20,729 bases of DNA from an uncultured Clostridia bacterium (GTDB taxonomy: Bacteria > Bacillota > Clostridia > Oscillospirales > Acutalibacteraceae). Below the pieces are notes generated by a model. That model was not told the DNA's origin. It saw only the letters and a list, made by a program, of their open reading frames with translations, and searched no databases. The stretch spans positions 1 to 20,729 of the forward strand of contig CALGRR010000101.1 in NCBI GenBank assembly GCA_937880805.1, written 5' to 3'. Of the stretch, positions 14,205 through 20,729 are shown in pieces. Made by a program: the position numbers and the translations under genes. The first letter of the stretch is position 1; every line of letters starts with the position of its first letter.

Positions 14205-16439
14205 TTAATTAAACCAAGCTTTCTCCAATTCCTCAAGCTTTGCATAACTCTCTGCCTGCTCAATGATGCGCTGTGCATCAATATAGGGCTTTACGGCACG
14301 GCAATAAAGAGAATATCTGCGTTCTTCGGATTTGATTTGTTTTTGAACTTCTGACCTTTTAGCCCTCAACTCTTTAAATTCCCGCTTTAATTGCGGCAAT
14401 ACTTCGTTTGATTTTGATTCCTTTGCCGCCTTTGTTTTATCGGTAACTTCAAGAATATTTGTCTGAATGCGGTTTTCCGATTCATAAAGCTCGTCAAGTG
14501 CAGATGTATCAAATAACTCTATTCCGTTTTTATAGTGTTTTTTGAATGTACGCTTTGCGGTTGCAATATTCTCCGCACGCATCAGAGCATTTCTTCTGCA
14601 GTTTATCTGAGTCTGTGTTTGCACGGGATATGCCTTTATCTCTTTCTTTGTCGGCAATTCAGCCGTCATAAAGCTTTCGGGTCCGTTTGCCGTGAGCAGC
14701 CGTGCTTCATAAAGCTCTTCTCTGCCTTCGGGGGTATCGTATTTGCAGAGTTCTTCCATAACAAACCTTGCAATTTCCGTTTCTTCATTTTCTTTTTTCA
14801 GTATTGCAAGCTCTTTTTTGCTCAAGCCTTTTTTCTTTTCCGCTTCAAGGTCGTGCAGCGTTTTGGTGCTCAATGCTCTCGACTCTTTAATAATCCCAAT
14901 CGCTTCGGCAAACGCTTCATCTTTATGCCGATTTCGGGAATAATCCTCAAACATTGCACGAATTTTCAGAACCTTGATGATTGCTTTCTGCTTTGTTTCG
15001 GTGAAATCATAGAAGAAATACGGAATAACATTGAGTGCTGCACCGATTGCCGATGCAATAATCAGAACAGAGCATATGCTTATGAAATATCCACGGTCAT
15101 TGAGCACCTCATAAACAACGGAGCCGTCATATCCCATTGAAATTGCCGTTTCTTTGTTGAGCCCTGTTTTTTCATAAATTGCAGGAAGCGCAAGACCCGT
15201 GACCATTGTTATTGCGTTGCCGATAAGACCTACCGCCGCAAACATACCGTCAATTCTTTCGCCCGTTATGTAATGCTGATAATCCCTTATATCCGCATTA
15301 ACGCTCGGTCCGAGCAGATGACCGAGAGAAGTGATAAACTGATTTATAAAAGTGAATATGAGAAGAATCCATATTGCTCCGGGTTTGCCTGCCTGGCGGA
15401 TAACGGGCAGCATCATCAGAATAAAAGCAACACTCAGAGCATTAGTAAATATAAGAATTTTCTTTTTGCCGTATTTTCGGATGAGAAACGGCCCGACAAG
15501 ATTCGGCCAGAATGATGCGTTGCCCACAATAGCGGTAATCACGGCATACTGCCCCGCCGAGCAGGCTTCCTGATAGTTATACATCCACTGCATAATATTC
15601 TGAAAACCGATTTCAAGAAATCCGATCCAGCCTGCAAGCGATATAACCCAGAAATACTTATTCCTTGCCACAGCTTTAAAGGCATCAATAAATCTTATCT
15701 GTGCACGGTGCGTTTTTGCCTGAACCGTTTTTTCCCTTGTGTTGACATAAATTATCATTGACACAAGAAATCCCGCAAACAGCATCGGAGGATAGATATA
15801 GCGATAAATTCTTATATCGTATAATTTATCTTCACCCGTTACAAGCTTTGCAAGCAGCGGGAATATTATGCCGACTATTGAAGGCGAAATGTTCTCCACA
15901 ACATAGCGAACCGAAAGAACATCGGAGCGTTCAATACTGTTCGGTGACAAAACGTTGATAAGACTTTCGTATGAATCATTAAAGAAGCTGTAGAAAAACT
16001 GAAATGCAATATTAAATCCGAGCACAACCGCACATTTTGCGAAAAGACTCATATTTTCATAAGGCATCCACAAAAACGCCGAGCCGAGAATAACCGTCGG
16101 TAAACCCATTGTTATGAGATAGGGGCGGTATTTGCCCTTCATACTGCGGGTGTTGTCTATCATCTGCGCACGGAGTGCCGTCAGCGGAAAAGCAGTCAGC
16201 AGACTGATGATATAAATTATCTGCAGAGCCATCGGGTCAATGCCGATTGTGTTGCCGAGAAGGGTGTTGCCGGTTGAAATTGTCATCTGCTGAAAGCAGT
16301 AAACAATAATTCTGACACCTATTCCGCCGCCTGCAAGCGAGGCGATTTCCTTGTATGTCATATATCTGCCTTCGGGCGGAGTTTTCCAATATTTTTTTGC
16401 GGAAGCAAGGAATCCGATTGCTTTGTCTTTTATATTCAT
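14205..16439 (-). CDS. GPH-family (MelB-type) sugar symporter with long cytoplasmic tail
   Basis: 744 residues. Residues about 30-475 are a 12-helix glycoside-pentoside-hexuronide:cation symporter of the MFS. It has the family loop DNTRSMKGKYRPYL (95-108, cf. D-x-T-x-x-x-G-x-x-R-P) and the late NADIRDYQHYITGERIDGMF (381-400, cf. the MelB DYxxxxTGxRxxG motif). It should import a glycoside or oligosaccharide with Na+ or H+. Typical members end near 450-500 residues; here a highly charged, mostly helical tail of about 265 residues (480-744) follows, with Lys/Glu-rich coiled-coil-like stretches near 530-560 and 670-740. No known domain was recognised in it. ATG 16439 has GAGGAG 9 nt upstream; an in-frame TTG at 16445 is too close to that site. 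It starts 18 nt after the GH30 stop, so transport and hydrolysis are made together. Confidence 0.92.
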   Translation of the reverse strand: MNIKDKAIGFLASAKKYWKTPPEGRYMTYKEIASLAGGGIGVRIIVYCFQQMTISTGNTLLGNTIGIDPMALQIIYIISLLTAFPLTALRAQMIDNTRSMKGKYRPYLITMGLPTVILGSAFLWMPYENMSLFAKCAVVLGFNIAFQFFYSFFNDSYESLINVLSPNSIERSDVLSVRYVVENISPSIVGIIFPLLAKLVTGEDKLYDIRIYRYIYPPMLFAGFLVSMIIYVNTREKTVQAKTHRAQIRFIDAFKAVARNKYFWVISLAGWIGFLEIGFQNIMQWMYNYQEACSAGQYAVITAIVGNASFWPNLVGPFLIRKYGKKKILIFTNALSVAFILMMLPVIRQAGKPGAIWILLIFTFINQFITSLGHLLGPSVNADIRDYQHYITGERIDGMFAAVGLIGNAITMVTGLALPAIYEKTGLNKETAISMGYDGSVVYEVLNDRGYFISICSVLIIASAIGAALNVIPYFFYDFTETKQKAIIKVLKIRAMFEDYSRNRHKDEAFAEAIGIIKESRALSTKTLHDLEAEKKKGLSKKELAILKKENEETEIARFVMEELCKYDTPEGREELYEARLLTANGPESFMTAELPTKKEIKAYPVQTQTQINCRRNALMRAENIATAKRTFKKHYKNGIELFDTSALDELYESENRIQTNILEVTDKTKAAKESKSNEVLPQLKREFKELRAKRSEVQKQIKSEERRYSLYCRAVKPYIDAQRIIEQAESYAKLEELEKAWFN

Positions 16440-16457
16440 AGGCAAATTCTCCTCATT

Positions 16458-17816
16458 TTATTTTTCAAATATAACTGTTGTAACGGATTCGGGGGTTATT
16501 GCAATGCTTTCATTCGCACAGACAGTGCTTTCTTCAAGATTTTTCTCGTTGTTTGTAACAGCCGTAACCGCATCACGGGGCAATGTATAATTCTTTTCTT
16601 TATTTGTCGGATTCACGATAACAAGAACGGTTTTTTCTTCATTTTCAAAGGCAACAAGCATAATATCGTCATCGTCACAAGCTGCTTCAACACGCTTTGC
16701 ACCCAACGGTATGTATTTTGAAAAGTTACCTGTTGCATAAAGCCTTTTCGTGGTTTCAAAACTCTTGTTTTCAATATCGAGATAAATAAGACCGTCGTGA
16801 TAATCATAATGTGAGCAGGCAATCCAATGCTGCCACGAGGTGACACCGAGCAACGTAAAATCCTCAATCATAACCTTTACGGTTTCAAGAGCGGAATCCA
16901 TATTCGGATTCTTTCCGCCGACCATATGAGTCCACTCACTCATTTTTATCGGCACATCGGGATAATGCTTATCCATCCATTTTCTGTACCGTTTGAGGAA
17001 TTTTATTCTGTCATTAAAAAACGGCAAAGGCTGATGAAGAAAATATGAATGCAGGTCAACGGCATCGATACATTCACGCACTTCGGGATACTTCAAAAGA
17101 TTACGGGTATACGACTTATTAAACCAGCGGATATCGCCGTTTTCAACACCCGAAAGTTTTACTGATGAAAGCCTTGTGCGATTTTTCAGTTCTTTGGCAA
17201 AAACACGCATAACCTTGCCTGCTTGGCGGGGTGAATAATGGCAGCCCTCCTGACCGCCCGTCCATATCCAGAAAGGCTCGTTAACAGGTGAAAGATACCT
17301 TACGGGCAAGCCTTCGTCAACAAAATGCTCGGTAACATCAAGGCAGTATTTTGCAAAAGGTAAATAGTTTTTTCTGCTTAAATTTGTTCTGAAAAGCTGA
17401 TGCTTTTTGAGATGTGCCCATCCGTTTTTGGTCAGCTTCTCTATGGGTGAATTAACAAAAAGAATAACTTCTTCCGCACCGTCACGGACAGCCTGATGCA
17501 TCATATACACAGCATTTTTGTCACGGCTGAAATCATATCCGCCGTCATCGGTGTCAAAGCACTCCGTTCTGCGAGCAAAATCGGAATATTCGCCGTTGCC
17601 GCTGTGTGCAGAGCCGCCGCCGATATTATATCTGTATATATTCATACCTATGCCGTCGATCTTGCTGAAAAGCAAACGGGATATGACGTTGCGTATTTCT
17701 TCGCCGTTTTCGTCTTTGTTATCCCAGCCGCCGACAATCTGTGCCCACCAGGCACCGCTTGCGCCGATGCCCTCATAGGTCTGGAATTTTTTGTTGCTGT
17801 CAATCTGTATTTTCAC
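16458..17816 (-). CDS. Cytoplasmic GH30 glycoside hydrolase
   Basis: 452 residues with no signal peptide, so intracellular. The TIM barrel has the two GH30 catalytic glutamates: acid/base Glu180 in SPVNEPFWIW and nucleophile Glu294 in KMSEWTH. A C-terminal beta-sandwich (about 370-452) matches the family layout. The sequence GGQEGC just after the acid/base motif recalls GH30 endo-beta-1,6-galactanases, so a galactan fragment is a reasonable guess, but beta-glucosidase or xylan activity cannot be excluded. The start is a GTG (17816-17814) with GAGGTG 5 nt upstream; no ATG is in a better place. It lies 27 nt after the nitroreductase and 18 nt before the GPH symporter, which likely brings in its substrate. 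Confidence 0.92.
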   Translation of the reverse strand: MKIQIDSNKKFQTYEGIGASGAWWAQIVGGWDNKDENGEEIRNVISRLLFSKIDGIGMNIYRYNIGGGSAHSGNGEYSDFARRTECFDTDDGGYDFSRDKNAVYMMHQAVRDGAEEVILFVNSPIEKLTKNGWAHLKKHQLFRTNLSRKNYLPFAKYCLDVTEHFVDEGLPVRYLSPVNEPFWIWTGGQEGCHYSPRQAGKVMRVFAKELKNRTRLSSVKLSGVENGDIRWFNKSYTRNLLKYPEVRECIDAVDLHSYFLHQPLPFFNDRIKFLKRYRKWMDKHYPDVPIKMSEWTHMVGGKNPNMDSALETVKVMIEDFTLLGVTSWQHWIACSHYDYHDGLIYLDIENKSFETTKRLYATGNFSKYIPLGAKRVEAACDDDDIMLVAFENEEKTVLVIVNPTNKEKNYTLPRDAVTAVTNNEKNLEESTVCANESIAITPESVTTVIFEK

Positions 17817-17843
17817 AGTAACACCTCAAAGTTTCAGCTTTTA

Positions 17844-18362
17844 TCAGAATTTATTGTAATAAACCGTTTCTTCCATCGGTCTGTAAATCGTGTGTCTTTC
17901 ATTGGGCACTGCATCCGGTGCGGGATAACCCATAACGAGAAGTGCAACGGGTTCAACATTTTCAGGGGTTTCAAATGCTTCCCGCATCTTGAACGGATTG
18001 AAGTGCATAACCCAGGTTGAGCCGACACCAAGCTCCCAAGCACGGAGCATCATATGAGTTGTAACGATGCTTGCATCAACAATTCCGCACTGTGCACCGT
18101 CATAGGGTCTTGTCCAGCATTCATCCTTGTTGTAGCAGATAAGCATTGCACAGGGTGCATCAAAATGGCAGCGAGTGCATTCTTTCAGCTTTGCAAGGGT
18201 TTCTTCATTGCTCATAACAAGAATCCTCTGCGGCTGATAGTTGCATCCCGTGGGTGCAATATGCCCCGCTTCAAGAATTTTGTCAATTACCTCTTTATCA
18301 AGAGGCTTGTCCGTGAATTTCCGCACCGAATATCTCTCGGCTGCAAGGTTCATAAAATCCAT
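17844..18362 (-). CDS. Nitroreductase-family FMN oxidoreductase
   Basis: 172 residues, the length of a compact nitroreductase. The N-terminal FMN-contact segment AAERYSVRKFTDKPL (7-21) and APTGCNYQPQRILVM (36-50) are typical, as are GVGSTWV and the C-terminal VALLVMGYPA. It should form an FMN-bound dimer that reduces small electrophiles with NAD(P)H; natural substrate unknown. Several extra Cys (Cys40, Cys62, Cys65, Cys71, Cys76, Cys82) are notable, but no ferredoxin cluster motif is present. AAGGAG stands 5 nt before the ATG. It is the first gene of the unit with GH30 and the symporter; its job in a sugar operon is unclear and it may simply share the promoter. Confidence 0.93.
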   Translation of the reverse strand: MDFMNLAAERYSVRKFTDKPLDKEVIDKILEAGHIAPTGCNYQPQRILVMSNEETLAKLKECTRCHFDAPCAMLICYNKDECWTRPYDGAQCGIVDASIVTTHMMLRAWELGVGSTWVMHFNPFKMREAFETPENVEPVALLVMGYPAPDAVPNERHTIYRPMEETVYYNKF

Positions 18363-18412
18363 AATAACTCCTTTAAAATTTGTCTTTAGATTATCGGTCT
18401 TTCCTGAAATTC

Positions 18413-18441
18413 AGTATATCACAGTTTATCGGATTTCTCAA
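18413..18441 (-). promoter_or_regulatory. Promoter of the nitroreductase-GH30-symporter operon
   Basis: On the minus strand, TTGAGA (18441-18436), a 17-nt spacer and TATACT (18418-18413) preceded by TGa (extended -10). The leader is about 45 nt. No sugar-regulator operator was recognised. Confidence 0.72.
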
Positions 18442-18463
18442 TACACAACCGTACAAATAAAAT

Positions 18464-18496
18464 AAACCCTTGGAACCGCTCTGATTCCAAGGGTTT
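18464..18496 (-). terminator. Terminator of rplM-rpsI (symmetrical)
   Basis: A perfect 12-bp stem (18464-18475 with 18485-18496, AAACCCTTGGAA/TTCCAAGGGTTT) with a 9-nt loop. On the minus strand it is followed by ATTTTATTTG. It ends rpsI and separates it from the promoter at 18413-18441. Confidence 0.9.
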
Positions 18497-18520
18497 TCGA
18501 TAATCCCCATTCGGGAAAAA

Positions 18521-18919
18521 TTATCTCTTGCTGAACTGGGGTGCACGACGGGCACCTTTGAGACCGTACTTCTTTCTTTCCTTCATTCTGGGGTCTCTGG
18601 TAAGGAAACCTGCCTTCTTGAGGGCGGGACGAAGGTTTTCGTCATACTGAAGAAGTGCACGTGCAAGACCGTGACGGATAGCACCTGCCTGGCCTGTTAC
18701 GCCACCGCCTGCTACGCGGCAAACGATGTCAAACTTTTCTTCTGTTTCTGTAAGAGCGAGAGGCTGACGAACGATGAGCTTGAGTGTTTCAAGACCGAAA
18801 TAATCGTCAATTTCTCTGTCGTTAATGATGATTTTGCCTGTGCCGGCATATACGCGAACTCTTGCAACAGAGCTCTTTCTGCGGCCTGTGCCGTAGAAAT
18901 AAGGATTTGTTTCGTACAT
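18521..18919 (-). CDS. rpsI: 30S ribosomal protein S9 (uS9)
   Basis: 132 residues, full length. It has the N-terminal YGTGRRKSSVARVRV, the central GGGVTGQAGAIRHGLARALL and the invariant basic C-terminal tail ending QFSKR, which reaches the decoding centre and contacts P-site tRNA. It starts 19 nt after rplM, the usual bacterial order. A purine-rich ribosome site (GGGAGG) lies before the ATG. No oddities seen. Confidence 0.99.
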   Translation of the reverse strand: MYETNPYFYGTGRRKSSVARVRVYAGTGKIIINDREIDDYFGLETLKLIVRQPLALTETEEKFDIVCRVAGGGVTGQAGAIRHGLARALLQYDENLRPALKKAGFLTRDPRMKERKKYGLKGARRAPQFSKR

Positions 18920-18938
18920 TATTTATTGCCTCCCTTTC

Positions 18939-19367
18939 TTAAAATTCCCATACATCGGGCTTCTGAGCTGCGTGGGGATGCTCAGCACCCTTAACAACGC
19001 GAAGTCTTGTGAGAGCCTTGCGGCCGATTACTGTGTCGGGAAGCATACCCTTAACTGCAAGTGTCATAGCGAAATCGGGCTTTGTTTTCATAAGAGTGCT
19101 GTATTTAACCTCTTTGAGATGGCCGATATAACCGCTGTGATGATAATACATTTTCTGATTGAGCTTGTTACCTGTGAGAACTGCTTTCTCTGCATTGATG
19201 ATGATTACGTGATCGCCGCAGTCTGCATGGGGTGTGAAGATAGCCTTGTGCTTACCGCGAAGAAGCTTTGCAGCTTCAACAGCAACCTTACCCATGGGCT
19301 TACCTGCTGCATCAATCACATACCACTTACGGGTGATGTCGCCCGCTTTAGGCATATAAGTAGACAT
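18939..19367 (-). CDS. rplM: 50S ribosomal protein L13 (uL13)
   Basis: 142 residues, full length. Typical segments are RKWYVIDAAGKPMGKVA near the N terminus, LLRGKHKAIFTPHADCGDHVIIINAEK-type core and MLPDTVIGRKALTRLRVVKGAEHPHAAQKP at the end. It is an early-binding protein of the large subunit. GGAGG stands 7 nt before the ATG at 19367. Cotranscribed with rpsI from a strong promoter at 19404-19432; the leader is only about 30 nt, which leaves little room for an L13 autoregulatory structure. Confidence 0.99.
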   Translation of the reverse strand: MSTYMPKAGDITRKWYVIDAAGKPMGKVAVEAAKLLRGKHKAIFTPHADCGDHVIIINAEKAVLTGNKLNQKMYYHHSGYIGHLKEVKYSTLMKTKPDFAMTLAVKGMLPDTVIGRKALTRLRVVKGAEHPHAAQKPDVWEF

Positions 19368-19403
19368 AACATTTCCTCCGATTTATTTTTTTCGTGCTTG
19401 CAT

Positions 19404-19432
19404 ATATTATCATAAGGTCAAAATATTGTCAA
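19404..19432 (-). promoter_or_regulatory. Promoter of rplM-rpsI
   Basis: On the minus strand, consensus TTGACA (19432-19427), a 17-nt spacer and TAATAT (19409-19404) preceded by TGa (extended -10), as expected for a highly expressed ribosomal operon. Confidence 0.8.
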
Positions 19433-19567
19433 TAGGTTTTTTTGAATTTTTTAATTTACATTTCACAATCTCTTGTTTTCTCGTTTTTTCTCCCGTTTTC
19501 ATAGTAAAAGCTCACTTGCGATTTTTAAAAAATATTTTTCTTTTCGCGTTATTTTGCTTTTTATGAA

Positions 19568-19596
19568 TTGATTTTGGCAGACGGCTGTGTTATCAT
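19568..19596 (+). promoter_or_regulatory. Promoter of azlCD
   Basis: TTGATT (19568-19573), a 17-nt spacer and TATCAT (19591-19596) preceded by TGt (extended -10). The leader to the start codon at 19633 is about 30 nt, too short for a T-box or riboswitch. The AT-rich DNA between this and the rplM promoter shows nothing else. Confidence 0.7.
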
Positions 19597-19632
19597 TTGC
19601 TCGTTTATTTATCAAAGTCAGAAGGGATTTAA

Positions 19633-20355
19633 TTGAACGAAAACAACAGCTTTACCCGTGGAATAAAAGACGGCATTCCGGTTTGCATCGGTTACATTGC
19701 CGTAGGCTTCGCTTTCGGTATTTTCTCTGTTGAAAGCGGTCTGAGCGTTGTTGAGGCTCTGCTCATTTCAATGACAAATGTTACCTCTGCGGGTCAGCTC
19801 GCCGCTGTGCCCATTATTGCAGGCGGCGGAACACTCATTGAGCTTGCGGTAACACAGCTGGTAATCAATCTCCGATATTCACTTATGTCGGTTTCGCTTT
19901 CGCAGAAGATTGACAAAAGCGTAAAAACCATTGACCGTTTTCTTATTTCATTCGTAAATACCGATGAAGTGTTTGCCGTTTCCTCCTCAAAGGAAGGCAA
20001 GATAGGCAAAAAATATCTTTACGGTCTTATTCTGACGCCCTATCTCGGCTGGAGTGCAGGCACAGTAATCGGTGCTGTTGCGGGAAATCTGCTTCCCGAT
20101 GTGGTAATCTCTTCTCTGGGAGTTGCAATTTACGGTATGTTTATCGCTGTTGTTATTCCTCCCGCAAAAAAGAGCAAACCCGTTGCACTCTGCGTGCTTA
20201 CCGCAGTTGCACTAAGCTGTGCATTCAGATATATTCCTGCTCTCACTGCTGTTCCGCAGGGATTTGTTATTATCATCTGTGCTGTTGCCGCAAGTGCACT
20301 CTTTGCGGTAATCGCCCCCATAAATACAGATAAGGAGGGCGAAGCCAATGAGTAA
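19633..20355 (+). CDS. azlC: Branched-chain amino acid exporter subunit AzlC
   Basis: 240 residues, the usual AzlC length, with about six hydrophobic segments. The N-terminal FTRGIKDGIPVCIGYIAVGFAFG and the following VTSAGQLA are typical of the family. Together with AzlD it forms a membrane exporter for branched-chain amino acids and analogues such as azaleucine. The start is a TTG at 19633 with AAGGG 6 nt upstream; no ATG or GTG sits in a better place before the conserved N terminus. Its end overlaps azlD by 8 nt (ATGAGTAA), so the two are translationally coupled. Confidence 0.95.
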   Translation: MNENNSFTRGIKDGIPVCIGYIAVGFAFGIFSVESGLSVVEALLISMTNVTSAGQLAAVPIIAGGGTLIELAVTQLVINLRYSLMSVSLSQKIDKSVKTIDRFLISFVNTDEVFAVSSSKEGKIGKKYLYGLILTPYLGWSAGTVIGAVAGNLLPDVVISSLGVAIYGMFIAVVIPPAKKSKPVALCVLTAVALSCAFRYIPALTAVPQGFVIIICAVAASALFAVIAPINTDKEGEANE

Positions 20356-20659
20356 TTTCGGAATATATCTTCTTGTTTGTGCAGGGGTTACATATCTTGT
20401 TCGTATGCTGCCTATGGTGCTTGTAAAGAAAGAAATAAAAAACAGATTTATTCTGTCTTTTCTCTACTATATGCCCTATGCGGTTTTAAGCGTTATGACA
20501 ATTCCCGCTATATTTTATGCAACATCTTACACTTCGTCTGCGATAATAGGATTTATTGCTGCCGTTATATTCGCCTTCCTCGAAAAAAGCCTTGTTAAGG
20601 TTGCGGCATTTTCCTGCGTAGCGGTGCTGGTTACTGAACTTTTAATTGCATATATTTAA
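20348..20659 (+). CDS. azlD: Branched-chain amino acid exporter small subunit AzlD
   Basis: 103 residues, nearly all hydrophobic, with about four membrane segments; the usual AzlD length. The N-terminal VTYLVRMLPMVLVKK and the central YYMPYAVLSVMTIPAIF are typical of the family. It is the partner of AzlC in the exporter. AAGGAGGG, inside the end of azlC, lies 8 nt before the ATG. No terminator was found between its stop and the end of the window. Confidence 0.95.
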   Translation: MSNFGIYLLVCAGVTYLVRMLPMVLVKKEIKNRFILSFLYYMPYAVLSVMTIPAIFYATSYTSSAIIGFIAAVIFAFLEKSLVKVAAFSCVAVLVTELLIAYI

Positions 20660-20674
20660 AAAGACGGTCACAAT

Positions 20675-20729
20675 TGAACTGCCCCAAATTGTGCGGACAG
20701 TACAAAAAAGGCTCTATGGCAGAAATATT
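20675..20729. mobile_element. Possible insertion-sequence terminus (partial)
   Basis: TGAACTGCCCC (20675-20685) resembles the terminal inverted repeats of IS3-type elements (TG followed by an ACTGCCCC-like tract). Only 55 nt are in the window and no transposase can be read, so this is a weak call. The base composition changes here from the azlD coding region. Confidence 0.25.

Noticed and set aside
14535..15140. A 201-codon plus-strand open frame opposite the symporter tail
   Set aside because: It is antisense to the symporter frame and rich in Cys and Phe with no recognisable domain. The symporter frame has the ribosome site and operon position.
19368..19403. L13 autoregulatory leader before rplM
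   Set aside because: The predicted leader is about 30 nt and A-rich with no stable hairpin.
1..20729. CRISPR arrays, prophage genes, toxin-antitoxin or restriction systems
   Set aside because: No regularly spaced repeats and no matching gene families were seen on either strand.

Overview
The window (about 40% G+C by eye) looks like a chromosomal segment of a Gram-positive Clostridia-type bacterium, most likely a gut Oscillospiraceae/Ruminococcaceae relative. Pointers are strong AAGGAGG-type ribosome sites, sigma-A promoters with 17-nt spacers (many with a TGn extended -10), a lipoprotein with a Bacillota-style lipobox, a clostridial-type ferredoxin-thioredoxin-reductase-like protein, the rplM-rpsI pair and azlCD. 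The lineage is inferred, not proven.

Layout. 1-168: an outside gene's terminator converges with a tRNA-Thr(CGT) on the minus strand. 304-3936 (plus): a lipoprotein, an SDR reductase, a zinc-ribbon membrane protein and an orotate-phosphoribosyltransferase-like protein whose PRPP loop is degenerate. 3942-7114 (minus): a likely four-gene transcription unit: secreted GH110-like beta-helix protein, CPBP membrane protease, small FTR-catalytic-chain-like iron-sulfur protein and thioredoxin. A divergent promoter region (7115-7342) separates it from a plus-strand pair, a CrtI/phytoene-desaturase-like flavoprotein and a reductase with a fused [2Fe-2S] ferredoxin domain, which look like one redox enzyme system. 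10122-12256 is accessory DNA: an IS110-family element (minus) with a structured non-coding left end that may encode a bridge RNA, next to a small VOC protein. 12306-18362 is a carbohydrate island: a plus-strand secreted GH99-like protein with a C-terminal CBM9-like domain, convergent with a minus-strand nitroreductase, GH30 and GPH-symporter unit. The symporter carries an unusual cytoplasmic tail of about 265 residues. 18464-19432 holds rpsI and rplM, and 19568-20659 holds azlC and azlD. The last 55 bases may be the start of another insertion sequence.

How the parts work together. GH110-like, GH99-like, GPH transporter and GH30 fit outside cleavage, import and inside hydrolysis of a galactose- or mannose-containing glycan. 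The Trx/FTR-like pair and the CrtI-like/FNR-ferredoxin pair are two separate low-potential electron-transfer modules. The best leads for new biology are the non-coding end of the IS110 element, the OPRT-like protein with a lost active-site motif, and the two redox modules. No CRISPR array, prophage or classical defence island was seen.
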